Shown here one piece after another: positions 32,980 to 42,406 of a stretch of 64,000 nt of DNA. The stretch comes from a bacterium 336/3 (GTDB taxonomy: Bacteria; Bacteroidota; Bacteroidia; Cytophagales; Thermonemataceae). Positions within the stretch are counted from its first letter, which is position 1, and each line of letters begins with the position of its first letter. The translations under genes were made by a program, and so were the position numbers. Below the pieces are notes generated by a model. That model saw only the letters and a list, made by a program, of their open reading frames with translations. It made no database searches and was not told the DNA's origin. The DNA lies in the NCBI GenBank assembly GCA_001281695.1, contig LJIE01000001.1, forward strand, positions 502,107 to 566,106, read 5' to 3'.

Positions 32980-35097
32980 ATGCTTGTAAAAGAAAAAGTA
33001 AATCATACCATAGACCAAAGTGATTATATTAGTCGTGATTTGAGTTGGCTCAAATTTAATTGGAGAGTTTTAGACCAAGCGAAAGCTCAACGTAGAAATA
33101 TTTTTGAAAAACTAAAGTTTTTAGCTATTACAACGTCCAATTTGGATGAATTTTTCACAATTAGAGCTGGTAGTTTGTATAATTACTTGGATTACGGAAA
33201 AGAACGTTTAGATTATTCGGGTTTAAAAGGGAGACCTTTTAGAAAAATTCTTTTGGATGAAGCTCATCAATTTGTAGCAGACCAATATGAGGTCTTACAT
33301 GATTTGGTAGAGCATTTTGAAGAAAATGGATTCAGATTGGCTACTATTCGAGATTTGCGAGATACAGAAAAAGAGCAGGTAGAAAGCTATTTTCGTAAAA
33401 CTATTTTCCCAATGCTTACACCTATGGTGTATGACAGTCATCATGCTTTCCCTATTCTAAGAGCACAAGTTTTGGTTTTTGGAGTTGTAACTCAATTTGA
33501 AGAGAATGGAAAAGCTATCAGAAAAGCATCATTTGTTCAAATTCCTCAAAATTTACCTCGTTTTTTTGAAATAAGAAGAAAAGAAGATGAAGAAGTTTTA
33601 TTTGTACCTATAGAGACCATTATTCGTTGGCAAATTGGTAAACTTTATAAAAATGTAAAAATCTTATCTGTAGATTTAATCAGAATTACGAGAAATGGAG
33701 ATTTTACTTTAGATGAAAGTGATGATTTAGAAGCAAACTTTATCAATGAAATCAGAAGTAAAATTAAAACTCGTAGAACAGGTAGGGTGGTAAGAATTGA
33801 GGTACTTTCAAAATATTCGGAATGGCTCATGCGTATTCTGAAAGAACGTTGGCAAATTGATGATGACAATATTTTTATTGTTGATAAACTTTTGGATTTG
33901 ACTTGTTTATGGCAAATTGTAAAACATCCTGAATTTGTAGATGAATTGCCTCCATTAACAGAGCAAGTACCTCCTTTGCGTATGCGTGGCTTTCAGCAAG
34001 AAGTAGATTTATTTGAATTACTCAAAGAAAGAGATGTCCTTTTACACCATCCATACAATTCTTTTGAACCTCTCTTAGAGCTTTTGGAGCAAGCTGCTGA
34101 AGACCCAAATACTTTGGCTATTAAGATGACTATTTACAGACTAGCTAAAAGCTCTCGAATTACCAATGCTCTCCTTAAAGCTGCTGAAAATGGAAAGCAC
34201 GTTTCTGTACTTTTTGAATTGAAGGCTCGTTTTGATGAAGAAAATAATATCAGAGAGGCAGAAAGGCTACAAAAAGCAGGTTGTTATGTAGTATATGGAG
34301 TAGGAGGGTATAAGACACATACAAAACTCTGTTTAATTGTTCGTAAAGAAGAAGATCAAATTGTTCGTTATGTTCACTTATCGAGTGGGAATTATAATGA
34401 GGAAACAGCTCGTATTTATACAGATATGGGTTTACTTACAACAGATGAGGATTATGCAGAGGATGTTTCGGAGTTCTTTAATGTAATTACGGGGCATTCT
34501 GTACCAGATTATTATAAGAGTCTCATAACAGCTCCCCGAGAAATGCGTGGACATTTGGTGAGTTTAATAAGAAATGAAGCTGAAAATGCGAAAAAAGGTT
34601 TAGCATCTGGAATAGCTATCAAAGTAAATTCACTAGAAGACAAAGAAATTATAGATGAGCTTTATAAAGCTTCTCAAGCAGGGGTATCTATTAAGCTTAT
34701 CATCAGAGGAATATGCTGTTTAAGACCTAATAGAAAAGGCTTAAGCGAAAATATTGAAGTGCATTCAATAGTAGGTGATTATTTAGAGCATACACGTATA
34801 TATTATTTTCATAATGAGGGCAATCCAAGAATCTATGGTGGTAGTGCAGATATGATGGTTCGTAGTTTTGATAGACGTTTAGAGTCTTTATTCCTCATAA
34901 CAGATAAATTCTTGAGAATGCAATGCAAAAATATGCTGGTTTATAATTTTAAGGATAATGTAAACTCTTATGCTTTACAAGAAGATGGTTCCTATATTAA
35001 AATCGAACCTAAAAATGGAGAAAAGGCTTTCAATATTCATGAAGAGTTTTATAAAGTTACAGAAGAGATAGTAAAACAAGCTCGATTATTTGACTAA
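32980..35097 (+). CDS. ppk1: Polyphosphate kinase 1
   Basis: Reversibly makes polyphosphate from ATP. The start is placed at 32980 rather than the earlier in-frame ATG at 32887. The extra N-terminal residues are hydrophobic and unlike the family, whereas residue 1 here leads into ISRDLSWLKFNWRVLDQ, the conserved opening; this gives 705 residues. The catalytic His is in YKTHTKLCLIV, and the second PLD-like motif is IYGGSADMMVRSFDRR. The FNPLE-type ATP-binding region, HHPYNSFEPLLE, is present. Transcribed divergently from pepP and closed by a strong terminator. Cytosolic or membrane-associated. Confidence 0.95.
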   Translation: MLVKEKVNHTIDQSDYISRDLSWLKFNWRVLDQAKAQRRNIFEKLKFLAITTSNLDEFFTIRAGSLYNYLDYGKERLDYSGLKGRPFRKILLDEAHQFVADQYEVLHDLVEHFEENGFRLATIRDLRDTEKEQVESYFRKTIFPMLTPMVYDSHHAFPILRAQVLVFGVVTQFEENGKAIRKASFVQIPQNLPRFFEIRRKEDEEVLFVPIETIIRWQIGKLYKNVKILSVDLIRITRNGDFTLDESDDLEANFINEIRSKIKTRRTGRVVRIEVLSKYSEWLMRILKERWQIDDDNIFIVDKLLDLTCLWQIVKHPEFVDELPPLTEQVPPLRMRGFQQEVDLFELLKERDVLLHHPYNSFEPLLELLEQAAEDPNTLAIKMTIYRLAKSSRITNALLKAAENGKHVSVLFELKARFDEENNIREAERLQKAGCYVVYGVGGYKTHTKLCLIVRKEEDQIVRYVHLSSGNYNEETARIYTDMGLLTTDEDYAEDVSEFFNVITGHSVPDYYKSLITAPREMRGHLVSLIRNEAENAKKGLASGIAIKVNSLEDKEIIDELYKASQAGVSIKLIIRGICCLRPNRKGLSENIEVHSIVGDYLEHTRIYYFHNEGNPRIYGGSADMMVRSFDRRLESLFLITDKFLRMQCKNMLVYNFKDNVNSYALQEDGSYIKIEPKNGEKAFNIHEEFYKVTEEIVKQARLFD

Positions 35098-35127
35098 AAA
35101 AAGCCTTGCTGATTAGCAAGGCTTTTT
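35098..35127 (+). terminator. Terminator after ppk1
   Basis: Perfect 13-bp stem (AAAAAGCCTTGCT and complement), GATT loop, T run. Confidence 0.88.
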
Positions 35128-35244
35128 GCATGAATAGATAGATGTTCTGTTTCTACTACAATAAAAAAGTAAAAACCGTCTGAAAAATGAAGATTAATAA
35201 AAAATAGCTTTTCATAAAATTATAAGTTTTTGATTTGATAGATA

Positions 35245-37308
35245 TTATTGTGGTTGAATATGACTGTCTTGTGAAATAGATGTAGAAACTGTAGGGTTAC
35301 CATGATAGTTTAGTTCACTGTTTTGTTTAGCTGTAACCATCAATTTCTTTTCTACATGAATATTGGCTTCACTATTACGATTTAAATCAATAATAGCTTC
35401 TTGTGCTATCCAATCCCAAGCATTTAGATTAGAAAACGAATCTAAATTTGCTTTAAGAATATTACTTTTTCCACTTAAATGTAAAGAAGCATGATTTTCA
35501 AGATTTACTTGTAATTGCTCTGTGAAAGGTAAATCGAACACGCCTTCAGCATAATTAGATAATTTAATTTTATTTAGAATTGGAGCATGAATAATCACTT
35601 GAATATTGTCTCTTGTATGTGAAACTATACTTAAAACTCCATTTTTTGAATCTACTTTAGCCAAATTAGAAGAAATGTGTACTTCAAATATATTGGAAGG
35701 TTTAAATTGAACTTCTATATGTCCTGAAATCTCAATATCTTGAAATTTCTCTAAGGTAAACTTTTTTAGTTCATCGTAATTTTCTGTAGTTACAATTGTA
35801 CTATTATCGCAGCCCTCACATTCCAAGCCATTAGAGGTAAAAAACCAGATTTTCTTTACATTTTCACTGTCATAAGATACACTCGAATACAAACTGGTTT
35901 TTCTTTGAAAACCTTTAGAGAATGTAAATTTCTGATTATAAGGTATCAGTACTTTTAAAGAAAGATTTTGATCTCTAAATTTTGCATCTTTTTTGAATGT
36001 GATATTATTGTCAAAAAATAAGGAGGAATCTTTTTTGGATATTTGGTAATCCACCATTTCTATGTGTTTTAAGGCTTCTTCTTTATTTTTCCCTGCTGAT
36101 TCCCAAACTTTGATAACTTTAATAGTATTGCCTTCATAACCTTTTACATCGATAAAATCTTCATAATAAAAATCATGTCCTTCTATGGTATTGATAGTAA
36201 GTGTGAGGACTTTATTTTTATCTAAAACAAAAACCTCTTCTTTTTCAATAGAATAATCTTTTCTGAAATGAATAGCTGTTTGAGGTATTAGCACAAAAAA
36301 TAAAACAGTACAAGCAAATGAAGTGGCAGATAAGCCCCAAACCAATGAATTATTGATAAAACGTTTTCTGAAAATTAAACCTAAACCTATTAAAAACATA
36401 AGTATGGCTAAACATAATATTCCCAAATAACTAATTAAGGTAATAAAGCTTAAATTTTCGATGCTATTAAGTATTACATTGAGAGGAATATCTTGTCCCC
36501 AATAAGCATCCCCATCTATCCAGCGAAAGGCTATCAGAGCAATCAGTGTAGCAACTACCAAACTCAATACAGCAAAACCACTTAAAAAAATGCCTAACGT
36601 TTTACCCAAAAACAGACTCGTTTGTTTGAAAATTGTATTTACTTTGGGTTGTAAATATTCTAATACACGAGCTAAGAGATAAAAAGGAGTCATGATAAGT
36701 TTGACGATTTTGTTGTCATCCTTTTTATCTTCCAATGCAATTTTTAAATTGTTTTCGATATTGTTGAGTGTAATAGGCTCACCTTTCATGGCAACTTTAT
36801 CAGTAATTGTTTTGGCAACAGGTACAGCAAACCACCATGTTAGATATATTAAAATCCCAATACCACCCATAAGAGCGAGAACAATAAATAATAAGCGAAA
36901 AATGAGTTCACCTCCTCCAAAGTAGGCTGCTAAACCACTGGCTACTCCAGCAATTACTTTATTATCTTCATCTCTGAATAATTTTTTAGTAGAAGGCTCT
37001 TTTTCAAGAATAGTGTTGTTGTAAACTTGCTCTTTTATGTTTTCAATTACCTCAAAATCAGTAATATCTCCCATTTGTGTAATAAGAGCTTGTACATCTT
37101 CTAAAGTGATGACCTGCTTGTAGGAATCAAGTTTGCCTAAAAATATTTCAGCAATTCTGCTTTCTATATCTTCAACAATTTCTTTGTTGCCTTCGTAGTT
37201 AGCAAAATAAGAATTTATCTTACTCAAATATTCTTGAAGCACTTCATAACCATCTTCCTCGATATATAATAAAATGCCTCTGATATTGATACTTAGGTTC
37301 TTTTTCAT
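35245..37308 (-). CDS. PspC domain membrane protein with GIN/DUF2807 head
   Basis: A 687-residue protein. The PspC module (about 105-170: KLFRDEDNKVIAGVASGLAAY, then a membrane span) resembles phage-shock proteins. Further spans follow at about 235-260, 285-315 and 325-350. The C-terminal extracytoplasmic part (about 360-687) ends in the beta-helix GIN/DUF2807 region with regular N/S-rich turns and a 'K-x-N-S-E-L-N-Y' style ladder. The N terminus (1-100) contains a cytosolic segment with paired charged helices. It is 4 bp downstream of the PadR gene, so an operon. Envelope-stress sensing is inferred from the domain names and the repressor pairing. Confidence 0.85.
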   Translation of the reverse strand: MKKNLSINIRGILLYIEEDGYEVLQEYLSKINSYFANYEGNKEIVEDIESRIAEIFLGKLDSYKQVITLEDVQALITQMGDITDFEVIENIKEQVYNNTILEKEPSTKKLFRDEDNKVIAGVASGLAAYFGGGELIFRLLFIVLALMGGIGILIYLTWWFAVPVAKTITDKVAMKGEPITLNNIENNLKIALEDKKDDNKIVKLIMTPFYLLARVLEYLQPKVNTIFKQTSLFLGKTLGIFLSGFAVLSLVVATLIALIAFRWIDGDAYWGQDIPLNVILNSIENLSFITLISYLGILCLAILMFLIGLGLIFRKRFINNSLVWGLSATSFACTVLFFVLIPQTAIHFRKDYSIEKEEVFVLDKNKVLTLTINTIEGHDFYYEDFIDVKGYEGNTIKVIKVWESAGKNKEEALKHIEMVDYQISKKDSSLFFDNNITFKKDAKFRDQNLSLKVLIPYNQKFTFSKGFQRKTSLYSSVSYDSENVKKIWFFTSNGLECEGCDNSTIVTTENYDELKKFTLEKFQDIEISGHIEVQFKPSNIFEVHISSNLAKVDSKNGVLSIVSHTRDNIQVIIHAPILNKIKLSNYAEGVFDLPFTEQLQVNLENHASLHLSGKSNILKANLDSFSNLNAWDWIAQEAIIDLNRNSEANIHVEKKLMVTAKQNSELNYHGNPTVSTSISQDSHIQPQ

Positions 37309-37312
37309 ATAG

Positions 37313-37654
37313 TTAAGCAGTTAATTTTGATTTTTGAATAATTTGTTGTGTGGAGCTAACAAGCTCATCCCAAGTGAATTGTAACTGGTCTAAAAATGAC
37401 TTACCTGTTTCTGTAATGGTAAAATACTTTCTTGGAGGACCAGAATCAGATTCTACCCACCGATACTCAACCAATCCAGCATTTTTGAGTCTTGTCAGTA
37501 GGGGATAGAGTGTACCATCCACAACCATAATTTTAGCACTTGTCAGTTCCTCCAAAATATCTGAAGAATAAATTTCTCCCCTTGCTATAATTCCCAAAAT
37601 GCAGAATTCTAATATCCCTTTCCGCATCTGGACTTGTGTGTTTTCTAAGTTCAT
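37313..37654 (-). CDS. PadR family transcriptional regulator
   Basis: A 113-residue repressor-type protein. Residues about 10-85 form the PadR winged helix (ILEFCILGIIARGEIYSSDIL, then GTLYPLLTRLKNAGLVEYRW and PRKYFTIT); the short C-terminal helix is the dimerisation arm. It is expressed in one operon with the PspC/GIN gene. A dyad overlapping the -33 element lies upstream, which fits self-repression. The effector molecule is not predictable. Confidence 0.92.
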   Translation of the reverse strand: MNLENTQVQMRKGILEFCILGIIARGEIYSSDILEELTSAKIMVVDGTLYPLLTRLKNAGLVEYRWVESDSGPPRKYFTITETGKSFLDQLQFTWDELVSSTQQIIQKSKLTA

Positions 37655-37691
37655 AGACTATGTGTTATAAGGTAGTATGTTATAACTGATA

Positions 37692-37722
37692 CAAATATAT
37701 AAAAAGGTACTTTGTTATACAA
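37692..37722 (-). promoter_or_regulatory. Promoter of the padR-pspC operon
   Basis: On the minus strand, TTG (37722-37720), 20 bases, TATATTTG (37699-37692), a complete TTG-N20-TAnnTTTG promoter 38 bases before the start codon. Confidence 0.6.
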
Positions 37723-37727
37723 GGTAC
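37707..37727. promoter_or_regulatory. Candidate PadR operator dyad
   Basis: GTACTTTGT-TAT-ACAAGGTAC is a 9+3+9 inverted repeat with one mismatched pair, lying over the -33 element of the operon promoter. TGTTATA also occurs at 37663-37669 and 37678-37684, and AAGGTA at 37669-37674, so a partial second site is possible. Confidence 0.5.
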
Positions 37728-37815
37728 TTGGTGAAATTTTTACCTAATTATTAAAAAATATTTTTTATTGATTTGATAATGAATATTTTGTATATTGATA
37801 AAAAATGATGTAGGT

Positions 37816-38673
37816 ATGAAACCTTTCCTTTTTATTCCAATAATTCTGATTTTGATAAGTTGTCAGCAACAAGAAAAGAAATCGGAAAAGAGTAAACAAG
37901 ACACAACAAAAACTAAAAACGAGAATATTCTTTTAAAAGAAAAAAAAGTAGAAAGAATACATCCTTTCTTTAAAATGTCTGTTGATATAAAAGGTACAAG
38001 ATTGGATGTAGAACAGGCGGAATTTCAAGATTGGATTTTTCTAGTAGATAGAAAAGAATTTCTAAAATTCTGTGATACCATTCAATATACCCATTATCCA
38101 GTTAGTGAAAGAGCAAAGTATATAGAAAAGTATAGTATTAAGAAAGATTCACTTTTGGTAAAAAGAGATAGTTTAGATTTAATATTTAGCCTTAAAAATG
38201 GGAAATTAAAAATTTTAAAGGATAATAATAGATCTGGAGAAGCCTATGTACATTATTATTATCGAGAATATTTACAGGATATAGGCTTCTTTATATGTTT
38301 TGTAGCATTGTATGAAGGAGCACATTATTTACTAATTAATGATACTACAGGAGAAGAATTTATGATAAATGGAATACCTCAAATATCACCAAATAAAAAA
38401 ATGATAGCTACAACTTCTTATGACGCAGGAGGTTATTTTAATGATAGTAGCTTAAATATTTGGTATGTAAAAGGCAAAAAAATAGAAAAATTCTATTCAT
38501 TTGATACAAGGTTTATTTGGAATTGTGACTGGAGTAGTGATAATCTGCTTAAACTACAAATATTAGCTTCTGGAGATACAAGAGACTGTATAGGAAAAGA
38601 CCAGCGTACAATTCTATCAAAAGATTGTTATACAGTTTATGATTTGAAAATTAGAGAAACAAAAATAAAATAG
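37816..38673 (+). CDS. Lipoprotein, 285 residues
   Basis: The start is set at the ATG at 37816, not the TTG 21 bases earlier, because this gives a proper leader ending Leu-Ile-Ser-Cys (an SPII site) followed by a charged linker. The mature part contains strand-like segments (FMINGIPQISPNKKMIATTSYDAGG, shortened here to its core NGIPQISPNKK) reminiscent of WD/propeller repeats with 'ISPNK-x-M-I-A' turns. It stops one base from the convergent neighbouring gene. No family recognised; a beta-propeller-like fold is a guess. Confidence 0.6.
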   Translation: MKPFLFIPIILILISCQQQEKKSEKSKQDTTKTKNENILLKEKKVERIHPFFKMSVDIKGTRLDVEQAEFQDWIFLVDRKEFLKFCDTIQYTHYPVSERAKYIEKYSIKKDSLLVKRDSLDLIFSLKNGKLKILKDNNRSGEAYVHYYYREYLQDIGFFICFVALYEGAHYLLINDTTGEEFMINGIPQISPNKKMIATTSYDAGGYFNDSSLNIWYVKGKKIEKFYSFDTRFIWNCDWSSDNLLKLQILASGDTRDCIGKDQRTILSKDCYTVYDLKIRETKIK

Positions 38674-38674
38674 C

Positions 38675-39265
38675 CTATAAAGTTTCTACTAAAATTTTAA
38701 TATGGATAGGTTTGTCAACTTTTTTATCTGAACGAACAATAAAAGAGGCTGAAGTGAGAGATATATCATTATTTCCTTTTGGGGATTCCCAGCCAATAGC
38801 TTGTTCATAAGTGCCACTATCAGCTTTTCTTCCATACCAATAACAATCAGAGTAGATACGATAAATTAGGAAGCCACCTTCTAAATATTTTTTTTCACAA
38901 TCATAGATACTTTTATCTGTATAATTGTGTAAAAGCCTGATTTCTAACTCTCCTGATTGTTTTTGGGTATCTTGAGAGGAAATTTTTTTGGTATGCAGGG
39001 CTTCTAAAAAGGTATTTTTTTTGAGTTTTAATTTCTTTTCAGCTTTCTTTAACTCTTGTAAAGACTCATCTCCAACGCCTATCCAATATGAAATGGATTT
39101 GATGGGTTGAGTAGTAGAAATAGAAATAGCTTCATTAAACCATGTTTTTTTATCTTCAAACTTTCGTTCCTGAGTTAAGTAAATAGTCTTCTCAATTATC
39201 TGAAATTTAGATGTTTGAGCAAATATATTGGTGGATAATAGTATAAAAAGAATCAATGTTTTCAT
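38675..39265 (-). CDS. Secreted protein, 196 residues
   Basis: A signal peptide (about 1-16, cut after Ile-Phe-Ala) is followed by a beta-rich region with SISYWIGVGDESLQELKKAEK and a C-terminal SASFIVRSDKK. The GVGDES segment, with conserved-looking aromatic and Cys residues (DCEKKYL, YSDCYWYG), is not one I recognise. It is the last gene of the SWIM-headed run, 12 bp after the YARHG gene. Function unknown. Confidence 0.55.
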   Translation of the reverse strand: MKTLILFILLSTNIFAQTSKFQIIEKTIYLTQERKFEDKKTWFNEAISISTTQPIKSISYWIGVGDESLQELKKAEKKLKLKKNTFLEALHTKKISSQDTQKQSGELEIRLLHNYTDKSIYDCEKKYLEGGFLIYRIYSDCYWYGRKADSGTYEQAIGWESPKGNNDISLTSASFIVRSDKKVDKPIHIKILVETL

Positions 39266-39277
39266 AGAATCAATGTT

Positions 39278-40156
39278 TTACCTGCCAAAACTATCATAGT
39301 AAGCTGTTGCATGTTTTTCGTAACGCTTAATGAGTTCAATATTTTTAATTTCCAAATCTGTTAGTTCTTTTGATACATCTGTAGAAACGGGAATATACCA
39401 ATCCACATAAATATCAAAAAAGTCTCTCATTTTACGATTCTTAAATGCATAGCCATGTCTTGCATAAATGGTATTTCTAAGAATCTCTAAATCTCTTTTA
39501 TACATATTTTCTACATCTTTAGATGTTAGTTGGTGTGTTGATGCATTAAATTTGCTGGCGTCAGGAGTTATTAACTCGCTTTCACCAGATTTTTCGTTAT
39601 AAGAGTTATAAACAGGAATCATATCAGCAGTAATATTGAGTTTTGGGTCATATTTGAAAGTTTTTTTCTCTAAATTAAGTTTCCTGCCTTCTTTACTTAA
39701 CTTCTTGTCATAAGGCTTCCAAATACCCTCTATTGCTTTTTTAGAAAGATATAAATCAAATGTAAAAACTCCATCATAAGGATCATTGCCTGCTTCTTTG
39801 GCTACAACAGACCAAAGAGTATCTTTTTTGATAAATGTACCTTTAAATTTTCTGTCATTTCCTGCTACCACAGAATGTCCCCAAATAGAGTCTTTTTCTA
39901 TACGGTCTATGGATAGATTTATTTTATTAGTATATTTTAGTTTTTCCTTTTCTTCAATTTCAATAGCGTTGAAAGAACCCACATAAGACCCATAAAACTC
40001 TTGATTCTCTGAATTAATATTGTCTTTTGCTTTTTCAGAGTTTTGAGATACCGCTGTATCCTGCTTTTTATTTTCATCACTTTTCTGAGAAGGAGAGCTA
40101 TTACAAGCAAATAGAGTTGAGCTAATGAGTAAGCTATATAAAATGTTTCTTTTCAT
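39278..40156 (-). CDS. YARHG domain lipoprotein
   Basis: Leader with Leu-Phe-Ala-Cys lipobox (Cys 18), a Ser/Lys/Asp-rich linker, and a C-terminal YARHG domain (about residues 225-285) containing the eponymous ILRNTIYARHGYAFKNRKM motif. Such domains occur in extracytoplasmic proteins and are thought to be peptidoglycan- or envelope-related, without a known activity. The 180 residues before it form a beta-rich region that starts FYGSYVGSFNAIEIEEKEK, similar to lipocalin-like strands. The start overlaps the DUF2306 gene by 23 bp. Confidence 0.8.
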   Translation of the reverse strand: MKRNILYSLLISSTLFACNSSPSQKSDENKKQDTAVSQNSEKAKDNINSENQEFYGSYVGSFNAIEIEEKEKLKYTNKINLSIDRIEKDSIWGHSVVAGNDRKFKGTFIKKDTLWSVVAKEAGNDPYDGVFTFDLYLSKKAIEGIWKPYDKKLSKEGRKLNLEKKTFKYDPKLNITADMIPVYNSYNEKSGESELITPDASKFNASTHQLTSKDVENMYKRDLEILRNTIYARHGYAFKNRKMRDFFDIYVDWYIPVSTDVSKELTDLEIKNIELIKRYEKHATAYYDSFGR

Positions 40157-40802
40157 ATTTCTTCAAAATTATAATTTCAGCAATAACAAGATTTAAAACC
40201 CAGCCTAACCAAGCAACTATTTGATATACATCCATTGGGCGTGGTTGGAACATCGCAACAATAATGTACTTCCATGCTCTTAGTGTGAGAGCAGATAAAG
40301 TTAATGAAAAACTCCGTATCATCCATATTTCGTGTGAGATAATTTGATGTTTGATAATACTTGTAGTAGCTTTATATGTATATAAAAACCATAAAACAGC
40401 CAATATACAAAAAGCTAACTGTGAGAAAGAACCTCCATTAGCATATATACCAATAATAAAACCTGAAGGAGCAGAAAAAAATAAAATACAAACAATATAT
40501 AGCCAACCCGCTTTCCTATGAATAGAAGGATGTTTTTTTCGGAGATATTTAGAGAATTGAGTGAAACCAGCTAAAAGTACAAAAACAGAGCTAAAAACAT
40601 GAATAAAAAATGCTATCCGATAATGTAAAAAATGTATATAATCTTGTTTGATGGCTAAAAAGGCTACATCTAATTTGATTGGAATGTATTGTAGAGTGAT
40701 TTCAAGCATTAGCCAACACAGATATGCATAAAAAATTAGAATGAACGCATATAATTTCGATTTGTAAAACCATTCAAATATATTTTTGAACACATACATC
40801 AT
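40134..40802 (-). CDS. DUF2306 family membrane protein
   Basis: A 222-residue polytopic protein with about six spans (17-38, 58-80, 95-115, 122-142, 155-178, 190-212). The HxSxHRKAGWLYI region after the second span and the 'S-H-E-I-W-M-I-R-S' stretch are typical of DUF2306 members. His residues (near residues 98 and 157) sit at positions often conserved in that family and suggestive of heme or metal binding, although this is inference. Overlaps the upstream gene by 4 bp. Confidence 0.75.
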   Translation of the reverse strand: MMYVFKNIFEWFYKSKLYAFILIFYAYLCWLMLEITLQYIPIKLDVAFLAIKQDYIHFLHYRIAFFIHVFSSVFVLLAGFTQFSKYLRKKHPSIHRKAGWLYIVCILFFSAPSGFIIGIYANGGSFSQLAFCILAVLWFLYTYKATTSIIKHQIISHEIWMIRSFSLTLSALTLRAWKYIIVAMFQPRPMDVYQIVAWLGWVLNLVIAEIIILKKYEKKHFI

Positions 40803-41197
40803 ACATCTAAACTAACCAAAACCTCATCAATAAAAAAGCTTTTGATAAAAGTTTTAACATCTTCGGGCATATCTGTTATAAAACCTTTTAAATGAGGGTA
40901 CTTGTATCCTTTATCTACAAGCCCTTCAATAAAACTCACATATACAGCATTCCTGACTTTATCTTCTCCACACTCCAATAAAGTCAAAATATAAGCCTTA
41001 ACTTTATCAATCAGAAGGTTATCATTTTTGATAAAACCTTCTTCTATCAAAAATTCTGCAAATCTATCAAAAGAATAAAAAACATTATCTTCCTGAAAAT
41101 TTTCTTTTCCATAGCCATATTCTTTCATTAGAATAGGGAAGTTTTCTAAACAGTAATTATGGACTTGTTCTATATCTATTTTATTTTCTTGATTCAT
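40799..41197 (-). CDS. Hypothetical soluble protein, 132 residues
   Basis: The start is set at the second in-frame Met (41197) because the longer version would overlap the upstream gene by 55 bp and begins with a hydrophobic stretch that is that gene's end in another frame. The product is acidic and helical with a ECGEDKVRNAVYVSFIEGL segment, resembling small DUF7674-type proteins, a weak resemblance. No signal or span. Sits between a beta-propeller-like membrane protein and DUF2306; function unknown. Confidence 0.55.
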   Translation of the reverse strand: MNQENKIDIEQVHNYCLENFPILMKEYGYGKENFQEDNVFYSFDRFAEFLIEEGFIKNDNLLIDKVKAYILTLLECGEDKVRNAVYVSFIEGLVDKGYKYPHLKGFITDMPEDVKTFIKSFFIDEVLVSLDV

Positions 41198-41202
41198 AAA
41201 AA

Positions 41203-42402
41203 CTAATAAGCTATAAATTCCCAAATAAGCTTGCCAGTTTGGATATCCAATCCACAAACAGCTCTATTTTGATAAGTGTTATTGATTAAAATAACTTGAT
41301 TTTTACCAATTTTGCCTGAAAGTTGTGGATATTGTCCATCAAGTTTCTCAAAAGATTCAAAATTAGGCGAAACAAGTTCCCATAAAATTCTCCCTTGATT
41401 ATTTACACAGGTAATGACCTTTTTAGCATCTTTTTCGATAGACTGATTATGTAGTACTACACAATATTGAGCATTTGAGGCAATTATGTTAGCTTCCAAA
41501 AACACTTTGTTGGGAACTAAAACGACTAGTTTTTCATTTCTAATAGACTCATTTCGTTTTTCATCGGAATCTATATTGGCAACACTTTTACTCATTTCCT
41601 CCAATCTAGAAATTTCAGAAGCAGATAAATTACGAGCTAATATATATATATGTTGCTTAGTGAGATATAATTGTTGTCTGATATTTTGCTCTTTTCGGGT
41701 AAGTCCCCAGAAATGTTTTAACTCAAAGTCTTTACTCGTTGTATCTATGGGGGCATTAAACTTTGAAAGAGCTTCTTCTTTTTGCTTATATTCATTTTCC
41801 GCCATTAAAATATTTCTTTCAAAGAAATATAAAAATTGTAAACCATCTTTGGTTGTAATTTGTACACATTGATTACAGTTAGAGGACTTTTCAACCTTTC
41901 CAATACCACTTGCCAACTGTGGAAATTTTTTGGAAAGAGTTTCATTGTTTTCTTTAATATCTCCATTATCCACATTTCTTGACTCTAAGCCTAAAAGTTC
42001 ATTCCCTGCAAAGAAAAAATCATTATACCAGTTAAAGTCACTCATTTGAGAGCCTGCTGTTATAGAGGTTGTCTGTTCACAAGGAATAGACTTTATCAGC
42101 TTTTTTTCAATAGGGTCAATAATGTCAATTCTGTAGTCATAACCTCTGTTAAATTTCTTGTTGTAAGTAAAAATCCATATATAAGGTTTATCATTTTTAA
42201 AGCCTACCTTTAATGTATTTACTTGTACAGAATAGGGATTGATATTAAACTGTCCTGCATAATAATAATCAGGAATACTATGCTGAAACAGAAATTTTCG
42301 GGCTAATTGCCATCCAGTTACTAAAAGGGCAATTGTTAGAATGAGAGAAATACAGCCTTGTTTGGCAGATGCCTTAGGCTTGGGAGTTTTAGGTATTGTC
42401 AT
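41203..42402 (-). CDS. PA2928 family-like propeller protein
   Basis: A 399-residue protein with one N-terminal span (about 17-37) and a large extracytoplasmic part. It has the 'F-P-Q-L-x-x-G-I-G-K' unit twice (about residues 145 and 365) and ends GLDIQTGKLIWEF, a PQQ-like quinoprotein turn. I associate this pattern with the PA2928 family, whose role is unknown. A single Cys pair (NCNQC, about 160) occurs. It is 4 bp downstream of the similar gene before it, implying a functional unit. Confidence 0.55.
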   Translation of the reverse strand: MTIPKTPKPKASAKQGCISLILTIALLVTGWQLARKFLFQHSIPDYYYAGQFNINPYSVQVNTLKVGFKNDKPYIWIFTYNKKFNRGYDYRIDIIDPIEKKLIKSIPCEQTTSITAGSQMSDFNWYNDFFFAGNELLGLESRNVDNGDIKENNETLSKKFPQLASGIGKVEKSSNCNQCVQITTKDGLQFLYFFERNILMAENEYKQKEEALSKFNAPIDTTSKDFELKHFWGLTRKEQNIRQQLYLTKQHIYILARNLSASEISRLEEMSKSVANIDSDEKRNESIRNEKLVVLVPNKVFLEANIIASNAQYCVVLHNQSIEKDAKKVITCVNNQGRILWELVSPNFESFEKLDGQYPQLSGKIGKNQVILINNTYQNRAVCGLDIQTGKLIWEFIAY

Positions 42403-42406
42403 AAGA

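Noticed and set aside
41198-41257. Longer N terminus of the 132-residue protein
   Set aside because: It would overlap the upstream gene by 55 bp and is that gene's end read in another frame.
41630-41660. Short (TA)n tract
   Set aside because: It lies inside a coding region and is too short to be informative.
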